Notes under the pieces: model-generated | What the model saw: the letters and a program-made list of their open reading frames with translations, nothing else | Told to the model about the DNA's origin: nothing | Database searches by the model: none | Translations under genes and position numbers: made by a program | Origin: Aliiruegeria sabulilitoris | GTDB taxonomy: Bacteria > Pseudomonadota > Alphaproteobacteria > Rhodobacterales > Rhodobacteraceae | Reading direction: 5' to 3' | DNA length: 64,000 bases | Assembly: GCF_001558155.1 (NCBI RefSeq) | Contig: NZ_LOAS01000008.1 | Span: 1 to 64,000 of the forward strand | In this document: piece by piece, positions 54,789 to 63,423 of the stretch | Position numbering within the stretch: the first letter of the stretch is position 1 | Layout: each line of letters opens with the position of its first letter

Positions 54789-55565
54789 TCACCGCCCCTC
54801 GAACTCGGCCTTGCGCTTGTCGAGAAACGCCACCACGCCTTCCTTGAAATCGCGGGTGTGGCCGCATTCGCCCTGAAGGCGCGCTTCCAGTTCCAGTTGC
54901 GTTTCCAGCGTGTTGTCGAAGCCTTCGCGCAGGGCCTGCTTGATATGGGCATAGGCGGCGGTTGGGCCCTGGGCCAGGTGCAGCGCCCGTTTCCACCAGT
55001 GATCGGCAAAGCCCTCGTCGGGCACTGCTTCCCAGATCATGCCCCAGTCATCGGCCTGTTTGGCCGTGATTGGTTCGGCAAAGAGCGAAGCGCCCATGGC
55101 CTTGGCAAAGCCCATTTGGCGCGGCATCCAGTACGTTCCGCCAGCGTCGGGCATCAGGCCGATCCGCGCGAAGGCCTGCAGGAAGACGGCGCTTTCGGCC
55201 GCGATCACCACGTCACAGGCAAGCGCGAGGTTGGCCCCTGCCCCGGCCGCCGCGCCGTTGACGGCGGCGATGGTCGGGATCGGGCTGTCATAGATCGCCC
55301 GAAGCAGCGGCGTGTACTCGTCCCGCAGCGTGCGTTCGAGGTCGATATTGCCGATATTGGCCCGGTCGCCCAGATCCTGCCCGGAGCAGAAGGCGCGCCC
55401 CTTGCCCGTGAGAACCGCGACCCGCGCCTCGCCGCCCGCCTGTTTCATCGCATCCGCGATCTCGGCCCGCATCTGGGTGTTGAGCGCGTTCATCACCTCG
55501 GCGCGGTTCATGGTCACGATGGCGACATCGTCGCGGATCGCGTAGCGGATCGTGTCGTAATGCAC
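54789..55565 (-). CDS. Enoyl-CoA hydratase/isomerase family protein (PaaG-like)
   Basis: This 258-residue crotonase-fold enzyme has an oxyanion hole formed by GKGRAFCSGQDLGDR and AAVNGAAAGAGANLALACDV. LMPDAGGTYWMPRQMGFAKA is typical of PaaG-type isomerases, with Asp in place of one of the two hydratase Glu residues. The GTG start at 55565 with GGGAG gives exact family length. It follows the ccmF-ccmH pair by 81 nt. Its substrate is unknown; a link to aromatic degradation is not supported by neighbours. Confidence 0.88.
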   Translation of the reverse strand: MHYDTIRYAIRDDVAIVTMNRAEVMNALNTQMRAEIADAMKQAGGEARVAVLTGKGRAFCSGQDLGDRANIGNIDLERTLRDEYTPLLRAIYDSPIPTIAAVNGAAAGAGANLALACDVVIAAESAVFLQAFARIGLMPDAGGTYWMPRQMGFAKAMGASLFAEPITAKQADDWGMIWEAVPDEGFADHWWKRALHLAQGPTAAYAHIKQALREGFDNTLETQLELEARLQGECGHTRDFKEGVVAFLDKRKAEFEGR

Positions 55566-55646
55566 CTGGGTCTCCCTCTCACTCGTCGATGGGAACAATA
55601 GGCATGACGCCGGCGCAGGAAAGGGCCGGACGCGGAAAACCGCGCG

Positions 55647-56099
55647 TCACTCCTCCAGAAGATCCTTCAGCCGCGCCTCTTCTTCGCTGCTCAGACTGGT
55701 GGCGGAGGCGTCGGGCGCCCTGCGCCGGCCGCGCACATAGCCAAACCCCACCCCGCCCGCGATCAGCAGGAGCGCCGGGCCGGTGATCCAGAGGATCAGG
55801 TTCGCCCCGGTCGTGGTTGGCTTGAGCAGGACATATTCGCCGTAGCGGCCGACGACATAGTCGACGACCTGCTCGTCCGTGTCGCCCTCGACGAGGCGTT
55901 CCCGCACCAGAACCCGCAGGTCGGCGGCCAGTTCCGCGTTCGACTCGTCGATATTCTCGTTACGGCAGACAAGGCAGCGCAACTCCTTGGAAATCTCCCG
56001 CGCGCGGGCTTCCAACGCGGGATCGTCCAGAACCTCGGCCGGCGTCACCGCGAGCGCCGGTGTGGCCGCGAGCATCAGGGCAAAGAGCAGTCGTTTCAT
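55647..56099 (-). CDS. ccmH: Cytochrome c-type biogenesis protein CcmH (CycL)
   Basis: This 150-residue protein has a signal peptide, the redox motif LRCLVCRN (CxxC) in the thioredoxin-partner domain (ESNAELAADLRVLVRERLVE), one C-terminal membrane span about residues 104-122, and a short charged tail. It keeps apocytochrome cysteines reduced for heme ligation. The start overlaps the ccmF stop by 4 nt. Confidence 0.95.
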   Translation of the reverse strand: MKRLLFALMLAATPALAVTPAEVLDDPALEARAREISKELRCLVCRNENIDESNAELAADLRVLVRERLVEGDTDEQVVDYVVGRYGEYVLLKPTTTGANLILWITGPALLLIAGGVGFGYVRGRRRAPDASATSLSSEEEARLKDLLEE

Positions 56100-58078
56100 T
56101 CGGCGGGCACTCCGGCGGCGTGGGATTTGCGTTTGCGCGCGCCGGCAGCGATGCGGTAGCGGCGGTCGGTGAGCGACAGGACCCCGCCCAGCCCCATCAC
56201 GATGCAGCCCATCCAGATCCAGTTGGCGAAGGGTTTGACATAGGTCCGCACGGCCCAACCGCCATCGCTCTGACGGTCCCCGATGACGAGATAGATATCG
56301 CGCCAGAACCCGTTATCGATCCCGGCCTCCGTGGTGGGCATCTCGGCCACCGGGTAAACCCGCTTCTCGGGGTGCTGAACGGACACTTCCTTGCCATTGC
56401 GGTAGATGGCCATGCTCGCCGTGGTGGCGATGTAGTTCGGTCCCTGCACGTCATGCACTTCGCGCAGTTCGATCTCGTAGCCGGCATGTTCGAAACGCTC
56501 GCCGACATAGGCCACACGGATATCCTCCGTTTCCCAGGCCGTCAGCCCGGCAATGCCGAACACCGTGATTGCCAGCCCGATATGGGCCGTGGACTTGCCC
56601 CAATCGGCGCCGGGCAGGCTGCGCAAGCGGCGCAGCTTGCTGGAGAAATCACCCCGTCCGGTGCGGGTCCACAGATCCACGAGCGAACCGAGTGTCACCC
56701 ATGTGGCGAGCACGAAGCCCACCGGCGCCAGCATGGAACCGCCCGTCTGCATCACCCAGACAAGCGCGCCACCGGCAATGGAGAGCGCCAGCACGCCCCA
56801 GAGCGGCTGCATCGCGCGTCTCAGGTTGCCCCGTTTCCAGGGCAGCATGGCGCCGACAGGCAGGATCGCTGTGAGCGCGACCATGAAGGGTGTGAAGGCC
56901 GCGTCGAAGAACGGCGCGCCGACCGAGAGCTTGCGGCCAAAGGCCATCTCGGCCACCAGCGGCCAGATCGTGCCGACAAACACCACGAAAGCGGCGACGG
57001 CGAGCAGGATATTGTTGGTCACCAGCGCGCTTTCGCGGCTGATCATGCCGAAGACACCCTTGGCCTCCATCGCGGAGGCACGGGCGGCATAGAGCGTGAG
57101 CGCGCCGCCCATGAAGACGGCGAGGATCATCAAGATGAACACGCCGCGTTCGGGATCATTGGCGAAGGCGTGCACCGAGGTGATGACGCCGGAGCGCACG
57201 AGGAAGGTGCCAATCAGCGAGAAGCCGAAGGCCATGATGGCAAGCAGGACGGTCCAGCTTTTCAGCGCCTCGCGCTTCTCGACCACGATGGCCGAATGCA
57301 GGAGTGCGGCGGCCAGCAGCCAGGGCATGAAGGAGGCGTTCTCCACAGGATCCCAGAACCAGAACCCGCCCCAGCCAAGCTCGTAATAGGCCCACCAGGA
57401 ACCAAGCCCGATGCCGATGGTCAGGAAGAGCCAGGCCGCCAGCGTCCACGGCCGCACCCAGCGGCCCCAGGCGGCGTCCACCTTGCCCTCCAGCAGGGCC
57501 GCGATGGCAAAGGAGAAGGCCATGGAGAGGCCCACATAGCCGAGGTAAAGGAAGGGCGGGTGGAAGGCGAGGCCCGGGTCCTGCAGGAGCGGATTGAGAT
57601 CCTCCCCGTTCATCGGCACCGGCATGCCCTGCCGGGTGAACGGGTTCGAGGTGAACAGGATGAAACCGTAGAAGGCCACCGATATCGAAGACTGAACGGC
57701 CAAAACGCGCGCCTTGAGCGATGGGCGCAGATTGCCCCCGAATACCGCCGCGCAGGCGCCGAACAGCGCCAGAATCAGCACCCAGAGCAGCATCGAGCCT
57801 TCATGGTTCCCCCAGACGCCCGACACCTTGTAGAGCATCGGCTTGGCCGTGTGGGAGTTGAGGATCACCAGCCGCAGCGAGAAATCCGACGTGACAAAGG
57901 CATAGGTCAGCGCAGCGAAGGAGAAGGCGACCAGCAGGAATTGGACGATAGCCGCAGGTTCGGCCACGGCCATCCATCCCGGCCATTGGCGGGAAGCGCC
58001 CACGAGCGGGACGGTCATCTGAACGATCGCGACTAGCGCGGCGAGGACGAGGGCGAAATGGCCAAGTTCTACTATCAT
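56096..58078 (-). CDS. ccmF: Heme lyase subunit CcmF
   Basis: This 660-residue polytopic protein transfers heme from CcmE to apocytochrome c. It contains the WWD-type tryptophan motif (GWGGFWFWDPVENASFMPWL) and WGNHEGSMLLWVLIL with heme-ligand histidines, plus many membrane spans. ATG 58078 gives the usual start IVELGHFALVLAALVA. ccmE, often just upstream in related genomes, is not present here. Confidence 0.96.
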   Translation of the reverse strand: MIVELGHFALVLAALVAIVQMTVPLVGASRQWPGWMAVAEPAAIVQFLLVAFSFAALTYAFVTSDFSLRLVILNSHTAKPMLYKVSGVWGNHEGSMLLWVLILALFGACAAVFGGNLRPSLKARVLAVQSSISVAFYGFILFTSNPFTRQGMPVPMNGEDLNPLLQDPGLAFHPPFLYLGYVGLSMAFSFAIAALLEGKVDAAWGRWVRPWTLAAWLFLTIGIGLGSWWAYYELGWGGFWFWDPVENASFMPWLLAAALLHSAIVVEKREALKSWTVLLAIMAFGFSLIGTFLVRSGVITSVHAFANDPERGVFILMILAVFMGGALTLYAARASAMEAKGVFGMISRESALVTNNILLAVAAFVVFVGTIWPLVAEMAFGRKLSVGAPFFDAAFTPFMVALTAILPVGAMLPWKRGNLRRAMQPLWGVLALSIAGGALVWVMQTGGSMLAPVGFVLATWVTLGSLVDLWTRTGRGDFSSKLRRLRSLPGADWGKSTAHIGLAITVFGIAGLTAWETEDIRVAYVGERFEHAGYEIELREVHDVQGPNYIATTASMAIYRNGKEVSVQHPEKRVYPVAEMPTTEAGIDNGFWRDIYLVIGDRQSDGGWAVRTYVKPFANWIWMGCIVMGLGGVLSLTDRRYRIAAGARKRKSHAAGVPAE

Positions 58079-58416
58079 GCGCGGGACCCTAGCGGAGGGT
58101 TTCGCATCCGGCAACGGGCTTCAGGAAGATGTGACCGGTAGCCCGAGGAAGGTCCGGAAGAACGTCTCGCCACCCTCGCCGCAGAGGCTCCATACGTCGC
58201 CACGGGCACAGCCCGCGACCGCGAACACGCAAACAGACGGGCGCCCGAGCGGGGGCTGGCCCGGTACGGTCCGGGACCGAATTGACGCGCCTGTGGATTT
58301 TTCCTTCAAGGACGGGTTTAACTGGAACGCATCCGGGTTTATCCGCAGGACCCGCAACCGGCCGATGACCGGATCTGTGTTCCCCGCCCGATCCGGGCGG
58401 TCCAGGAGGTAGAGGC
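58079..58416. other. Divergent spacer ccmF / stress-protein remnant
   Basis: This is 338 nt without a gene. It should carry the ccmF promoter and, on the plus strand, the promoter of the 58417 gene (TTGACG near 58282 is one possible -35). Nothing else distinct was seen. Confidence 0.35.
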
Positions 58417-58623
58417 ATGAGAAGCCGCGACATTCTCGTCTCGAGCGACGGCTCCGCCAGCGCGGGGTCTGCGCTGCGCCACGTCTCGCCGCCTCTCGAA
58501 GATGGAAGACACGCGACGGGCCTTGCTGCCCGTGAGCAATCGAAATTCCCCGAGGACTTCCTTGGCGGCGTCACCGCGCGTGTCGTGAAGGACACCCGCA
58601 TCCCAGTTCCACTTTCTTACTGA
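58417..58623 (+). CDS. Internally shortened universal stress protein (mini-USP)
   Basis: In this 68-residue ORF, the first 20 residues (RDILVSSDGSASAGSALRHV) match the USP beta1/alpha1 start ILVPxDGSxxSxxAL. The last 20 (LGGVTARVVKDTRIPVPLSY) match the USP C-terminus GSVTxxVLxxxxxPVLLV. The normal about 80-100 residues between are gone, replaced by a short linker, yet the frame is kept. AGGAGG stands 6 nt before the ATG, so it is probably still translated. It is either a decaying gene or a reduced protein. Confidence 0.6.
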   Translation: MRSRDILVSSDGSASAGSALRHVSPPLEDGRHATGLAAREQSKFPEDFLGGVTARVVKDTRIPVPLSY

Positions 58624-58631
58624 GGTCCCCC

Positions 58632-58835
58632 ATGTCCATTGTTACAGACTCCACCGGTCGCATCCGCGAAATCACGCAGGAGCTGGAAAATACCCGCAAC
58701 GAGCTGAGCATGGCACTGGCCAAGCCCGAATGCTCCGGCGGTGCGCCCGATTCCGAACGCACCCGCATTACGGATCTTCATCGCCGTATAAACGGCGCGC
58801 TCTCGGCGCTGCACGGCGAGGCCCGGGACTGGTAA
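58632..58835 (+). CDS. Small helical protein of unknown function
   Basis: This 67-residue polar protein is likely two helices (REITQELENTRNELSMALAK, RTRITDLHRRINGALSALHG) around a Gly/Pro hinge with one Cys. GAGG lies before ATG 58632, 8 nt after the mini-USP stop, so the two form a transcription unit. I recognise no family. Confidence 0.6.
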   Translation: MSIVTDSTGRIREITQELENTRNELSMALAKPECSGGAPDSERTRITDLHRRINGALSALHGEARDW

Positions 58836-58895
58836 GCGGGCAACGACAGCTCCGACACGCCGGACGGCCTGCATTGCGCGCAGCCAGGGCGGCGC

Positions 58896-59384
58896 TCAAC
58901 CGCTGAAGACGACGAGTTCCGGCAGCTCGGTCAGCGGCGCCTGCAGCACCCGCATGGCCGGAAGGCTCACCCGCGTTCCCGATCCCGGCGAGCCACCCGA
59001 GGGGCGCAGTTCCACCTGAACCGATGTGCCCGCACCGGGATATTCCAGCCGCCCCATGACGACCTGATCCACGAGGCCCGTTTCGGCCCAGAAACCCGGA
59101 TCGGTCGGATCGCCGAGCGAAGCGATCGTCGTGCCAAGGCGCACCTCGGAGATCACGGCCGGCGCGGCGGCCGCTGCGGCGCGTTCCTGCGCCGTGGTCG
59201 TGTCCAACTGCTCGGGTGTCTGCGCATCCGCCGCCGGCACCGGCGCGCTTACGTTGGTTTGAGTGCCGATTTCTGCATCCGTCCCGGCCACGGTTGAGAC
59301 CGGTTTGCCGATGGGAAGCTTTGCCCCCACGCCACATCCGGCAGTCACGAGCACGAGCAGCACGATCCAGTTCCGCCTATTCAT
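58896..59384 (-). CDS. Lipoprotein, conserved hypothetical
   Basis: This 162-residue protein has a lipobox VTAGC, with lipidated Cys17 after a short hydrophobic signal. An Ala/Thr/Pro-rich linker of about 60 residues is followed by a compact beta-rich end ([40 protein letters not shown]). No enzyme motif is visible. GGGAG precedes ATG 59384. It is divergent from moaA. Confidence 0.8.
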   Translation of the reverse strand: MNRRNWIVLLVLVTAGCGVGAKLPIGKPVSTVAGTDAEIGTQTNVSAPVPAADAQTPEQLDTTTAQERAAAAAAPAVISEVRLGTTIASLGDPTDPGFWAETGLVDQVVMGRLEYPGAGTSVQVELRPSGGSPGSGTRVSLPAMRVLQAPLTELPELVVFSG

Positions 59385-59496
59385 CTCCGGCTCCCTGCTC
59401 CATCTGTTTCCCTCACACCCTGCCGTCCGACGCCGCGACAGGCAACAGGCTTTGCCGGACTTGCCTCACCTGCGCGCTCGGCGTAGCCTGCCCGCC

Positions 59497-60498
59497 ATGG
59501 ATGCGCCCCTTATCGACCCTTTCCAACGCCCGGTGAGCTATCTTCGGGTATCCGTAACGGACCGCTGCGATTTCCGCTGCAGCTATTGCATGTCTGAAGA
59601 CATGACATTCCTGCCAAAGCGGGAATTGCTGACTTTGGAGGAGCTAGACACCGTCTCCTCGGCCTTCATCCGGCTGGGCGTGCGCAAACTGCGCATCACC
59701 GGCGGTGAGCCGCTCGTGCGCCGCGGGATCATGACCTATTTCGAGGCGATGTCGCGCCATCTCGAGACTGGCGCGCTCGATGAGCTGACGCTCACCACCA
59801 ACGGCTCCCAACTGCACCGATTCGCCGCCGATCTGGCCGGGCTGGGCGTGCGACGGGTGAATATCTCGCTCGATACGCTAAACGAGGAGAAGTTCGCGCA
59901 GATCACTCGCTGGGGGCGCCTGCCTTCCGTGCTGCGCGGGATCGACGCCGCCCAGGCGGCCGGGCTGCGGATCAAGATAAACGCCGTCGCCCTCAAGGGC
60001 TTCAACGAGGACGAGCTGTTCGACATGGTCGCCTGGTGCGCCGAGCGCGACATGGACCTGACCTTCATCGAGGTCATGCCGATGGGCGACATGGGCAACG
60101 AGGACCGGCTGGACCAGTATTGGTCGCTGAAGGATCTGCGCGCGCGGCTGGAGGAACGCTATTCCACCACGGACCTCGCCGAGAGCACCGGCGGGCCCGC
60201 GCGCTATATCCGGCTGAACGAGACCGGGCAAAAAATCGGCTTCATCACGCCGCTGACCCATAATTTCTGCGAAAGCTGCAACCGCGTGCGGCTGACCTGC
60301 ACCGGCGAACTCTACATGTGCCTTGGCCAGGAAGACCGCGCGGACCTGCGCCCTGCCCTGCGCTCGGCCACCGCGCCGGCACTCGACGACGCCATCCGCG
60401 CCGCGATCAGGAACAAGCCCAAGGGCCATGATTTCGACTATTCGCGGCAGCAGGTGGACGGGCAAATGCCCCGCCACATGAGCCATACCGGAGGCTGA
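59497..60498 (+). CDS. moaA: GTP 3',8-cyclase MoaA
   Basis: This 333-residue radical SAM enzyme starts molybdenum cofactor synthesis from GTP. The N-terminal cluster Cys24-x3-Cys28-x2-Cys31 is in [11 protein letters not shown]. The C-terminal second cluster is in [20 protein letters not shown], and the catalytic C-terminal Gly-Gly (HTGG) is present. ATG 59497 gives the standard start. MoaC, MobA and others are not adjacent. Confidence 0.97.
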   Translation: MDAPLIDPFQRPVSYLRVSVTDRCDFRCSYCMSEDMTFLPKRELLTLEELDTVSSAFIRLGVRKLRITGGEPLVRRGIMTYFEAMSRHLETGALDELTLTTNGSQLHRFAADLAGLGVRRVNISLDTLNEEKFAQITRWGRLPSVLRGIDAAQAAGLRIKINAVALKGFNEDELFDMVAWCAERDMDLTFIEVMPMGDMGNEDRLDQYWSLKDLRARLEERYSTTDLAESTGGPARYIRLNETGQKIGFITPLTHNFCESCNRVRLTCTGELYMCLGQEDRADLRPALRSATAPALDDAIRAAIRNKPKGHDFDYSRQQVDGQMPRHMSHTGG

Positions 60499-60507
60499 AG
60501 CGTTGCG

Positions 60508-61098
60508 TCAGCCGCCCGGCTGGTAAACCGTCAGACCGAGCATCCTCCAGCCCTGCATACCGGCGCGGTAGTAATAGAGTTTCTCCGCAGGGAACCCCGC
60601 TTCGATCATCCTCCGTGCCGCCGCGGGCGACTGGCCGCACCACGGGCCGTTGCAATAAAGTGCGGCGGACTTCACGTCCTCGCCATCGCAGATCCACCCA
60701 TCGAAATCGGGCTCGCAGCCCAGCAGGCCAAGCTGATCGGCGGCTTCGGTATAGGGGACGTTGATTGCGCCCGGAATGGCCCCGCCTTGGTAGTCGGGCC
60801 GCACACGCCCATCGATCACCACCACCTCAGGATCCTGAAGGAAGGCCAGCAATTCCAGTTCGCCGATCGGCGTCACGCCCTCGGCGGGAATCATCGGCTG
60901 GATACAGAAACTCGGGCAAGGCCGCGCGATCTGGGCGAAATCACCCTCTATAACCGCTGCGTTGTCCTGCACGCGCGAGATTTCGACCGTCCCATCCTCG
61001 GTCTCCACCTCCACGCTCATCATGTCCTTGGTGATACCGACCGGATCGGCATTGGCCGCGCTGGCCATCGCAAAAAACAGTATTGCCAGATAACGCAT
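60508..61098 (-). CDS. Exported rhodanese-domain protein
   Basis: This 196-residue protein has an 18-residue signal peptide (MRYLAILFFAMASAANA), followed by a Cys pair in RPCPSFCIQPM and a rhodanese domain (VVVIDGRVRPDYQGGAIPGA) whose active-site loop is YCNGPWCGQSPAAAR. It probably handles sulfane sulfur or thiols in the periplasm. GGGGAG precedes the ATG. Confidence 0.88.
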   Translation of the reverse strand: MRYLAILFFAMASAANADPVGITKDMMSVEVETEDGTVEISRVQDNAAVIEGDFAQIARPCPSFCIQPMIPAEGVTPIGELELLAFLQDPEVVVIDGRVRPDYQGGAIPGAINVPYTEAADQLGLLGCEPDFDGWICDGEDVKSAALYCNGPWCGQSPAAARRMIEAGFPAEKLYYYRAGMQGWRMLGLTVYQPGG

Positions 61099-61170
61099 GA
61101 TCTCTCTCCCCTGGTCATGAGCGTTTCCTCACGCCTCAGAAGAATTGATAGGGCCTTAAAGCGCCGTCTG

Positions 61171-61971
61171 TCACCCCCACTCGGCGCCAAGGTCCTCCCG
61201 CGCGCGGTCGATCCAGTGTTCCCGAAGCCAGGAACAGGACTTCGTGTGGCGGATGATGGAGCCGTGATAGCCCTCCACCGCCTCACTCATCTTGGGCCGA
61301 CCATGGAAACATACGACGCGCGCATTCTCCGGCAGGCGTGGCTCGGCGAGATAGTTCATCGGCGGAAGGCGCAGGCAGCCATGTTTGAAGCTCACCACCT
61401 GGTCGGGCGGCAGATAGGCGAATTCGCCCCGCTCCTGCGCAAGCGTCGAGGTGTAACGCTGCTCGGAGCCGCGCGCCTTTTCAACCTGCCCCCTGGGGTC
61501 GGCCGCGAGCGTGTCATAAAGCCAGCCGTGCAGCGCGGGATCATAGCGAAACACCGAGCCATGCCCCGTCTTGCGCCCGCGTCGCGCCTCGACCCAGTCG
61601 GCGCGCATCGCCACCTTGCCCGGAGCGAAATGCAGCAATTCGTCGAGATCTCCGGTGATCACCACGTCGAGGTCGAACCCCAGCAGCGGCCCCTCCAGGT
61701 CGGGAATGAGGCCCCGCCGGAACAGGCTGACCTTGCGCATCGCGCCCTGCCGATTGGCCACCGCAAGCGCTGCGTCCATCTCGTCCAGATAAGGCTCGAC
61801 CGGCAACTCAAGCACCTCGATATCCGGATGCAGCCCTTCACGATGCTCCGTCATGCAAAAGAATCGCACATCCGCTGTGAGGTTCCGCCGGGCGCCGGAA
61901 TAGAGCCGGTTCACATATTCCGGCCCGAAGAGCGTGCCCCATTTGATGCAGATGACATTTGCGACGGTCAT
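61171..61971 (-). CDS. Putative glycosyltransferase
   Basis: This 266-residue protein contains a DxD-type motif GFDLDVVITGDLD (Asp100-x-Asp102) after a nucleotide-sugar-fold N-terminus (VICIKWGTLFGPEYVNRLYS, RFFCMTEHREGLH). It resembles family-8-like glycosyltransferases common in Rhodobacterales. There is no membrane span. AGGAG precedes ATG 61971. The acceptor is unknown. Confidence 0.75.
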   Translation of the reverse strand: MTVANVICIKWGTLFGPEYVNRLYSGARRNLTADVRFFCMTEHREGLHPDIEVLELPVEPYLDEMDAALAVANRQGAMRKVSLFRRGLIPDLEGPLLGFDLDVVITGDLDELLHFAPGKVAMRADWVEARRGRKTGHGSVFRYDPALHGWLYDTLAADPRGQVEKARGSEQRYTSTLAQERGEFAYLPPDQVVSFKHGCLRLPPMNYLAEPRLPENARVVCFHGRPKMSEAVEGYHGSIIRHTKSCSWLREHWIDRAREDLGAEWG

Positions 61972-62184
61972 ACTTGACTCCTTTGCCCCGCTCTATCGCG
62001 ATGCGCGCCGGCTCGCCAGTACCGATGCAGACCCAATTCCGCTACTATTTCGCAACTGAAACGCTTGCAATTCGGCCACCACTTCCTACATCCAAGATGA
62101 AAGCAAATCACCATCATAATGCAACGAAGCCGGATCGCACCGCGTCCCGGACGCGCGAATTCTTTGCTGGAGGGAGCAGAGCGG

Positions 62185-62625
62185 ATGCCAGCACTCGACC
62201 TGTACGATCTCTCGACCGACCGTTCGGATCGAAAGCCGCCTCAATGCGAGGAACTCCATCAGGCATTCGACAGGATTTGCGTCGCGCTCGCACGGCTGCG
62301 CAGCCTCTACCTGGAGCATCCGGTAGAACTGGTGGACTGGACAGAGAAAGACCGCGAACGTCTCTCCGAAATCCTCGGATTGCTCGACATGCTGCCGGTG
62401 TCGCCGCTGCCGCACGAGCGAGGAGAATGCGAAATAGGGCTCAGCCCGCGTGAAGCGGAAATCCTGCGCTGGATCGCACGGGGCAAGAGCAACTCGGTGA
62501 TCGCGGAAATCCTCGGCATCTCTCCGCATACCGTCGACACCCATATCCGCCGGATCTACCGCAAGCTCGGGGCCGGCGACCGTACCACGGCGGCGCTGCG
62601 TGGCATGGAAACCGGCTTGCTCTGA
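62185..62625 (+). CDS. LuxR-type HTH regulator without sensor domain
   Basis: This 146-residue protein has a GerE/LuxR helix-turn-helix at residues 85-143 (LSPREAEILRWIARGKSNSV, EILGISPHTVDTHIRRIYRK). The N-terminus is a short helical region with no autoinducer, PAS or receiver domain. ATG 62185 is preferred to the longer reading because GGAGGG lies just upstream. An orphan regulator; targets unknown. Confidence 0.85.
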   Translation: MPALDLYDLSTDRSDRKPPQCEELHQAFDRICVALARLRSLYLEHPVELVDWTEKDRERLSEILGLLDMLPVSPLPHERGECEIGLSPREAEILRWIARGKSNSVIAEILGISPHTVDTHIRRIYRKLGAGDRTTAALRGMETGLL

Positions 62626-62663
62626 GCGGCGTCAGCAGAGCCGCGCCACGAGAGCTGATCGCG

Positions 62664-63299
62664 CTAGCGTATGCCCTCACGCGCCTTTGCTACCCGGAAA
62701 TAGGCCCAAAGCAGCCGCGCGGCCACCGCCCGCCAGGGCGACCAGTCCGCAGCCATTTCGCGAAGCACCTTTTCGGTGGGGCGTTTCTCCAGCTCGAACA
62801 GCATCCGTGCCGCTTCCTGCAAGGCAAGATCGCCAGGTGCAAAGACATCGGCGCGCCCCAGCGAGAACATGGCATAGATCTCGGCGGTCCAACGCCCGAT
62901 CCCAGGCACATCGGTCAGCCGGGCCAGAATCTCCTCCTCTGGCGCACCCCGCAACGCGGCGTAGTCGATCCGCGCCTCGCTCAGCGCCTTGGCATAGCGC
63001 ACCTTTTGCCGGCTTAGCCCGCAAGCGCGCAGCTCCTCCTCGCTCGCCCATGCCACCTTGCGCGGGCCGGTCAGGCGCGCCTGTTTCAGCTTTCCCCAGA
63101 TCGCATTCGCCGCCGCCACCGACACCTGCTGGCTGACAATCGCCGAGAGCAGCGCTTCGTAGCCATCCTTGCGACGACGCAGCGGCAGCGGGCCGGTCTG
63201 CTCCAAGGCCTGCGCGAAACGCGGTTCCCGCGCAGCAAGGAAGGCGCTGCCTTCGGCCACGCAATCATGGGTCTCGATGATCCTGCCAATATCGGTCAC
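62664..63299 (-). CDS. DNA-3-methyladenine glycosylase II (AlkA-type, HhH-GPD)
   Basis: This 211-residue base-excision enzyme removes alkylated purines. The helix-hairpin-helix is at about 126-145 (LTDVPGIGRWTAEIYAMF), followed by catalytic Asp157 in FAPGDLALQEAA. GTG 63299 follows AAGGA and is used instead of the longer upstream reading. It lacks the N-terminal beta-domain and Ada part of E. coli AlkA, as in short bacterial forms. Confidence 0.9.
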   Translation of the reverse strand: MTDIGRIIETHDCVAEGSAFLAAREPRFAQALEQTGPLPLRRRKDGYEALLSAIVSQQVSVAAANAIWGKLKQARLTGPRKVAWASEEELRACGLSRQKVRYAKALSEARIDYAALRGAPEEEILARLTDVPGIGRWTAEIYAMFSLGRADVFAPGDLALQEAARMLFELEKRPTEKVLREMAADWSPWRAVAARLLWAYFRVAKAREGIR

Positions 63300-63423
63300 G
63301 GGCTGTCCTTTTGCTCTCCCGGCGAAACTAGGCTGAGGCGGAAATCCCGAAAAGCCCGAATCCTGCGCATTCGTCGGTCGGGCTCCCTTGCCTTGCCGGG
63401 CAATCGCGGGCAAAGCGGATCCG

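Noticed and set aside
56060-58036. 658-codon plus-strand open frame opposite ccmF/ccmH
   Set aside because: It is a shadow of ccmF with His/Glu/Arg-rich sequence and no ribosome site.
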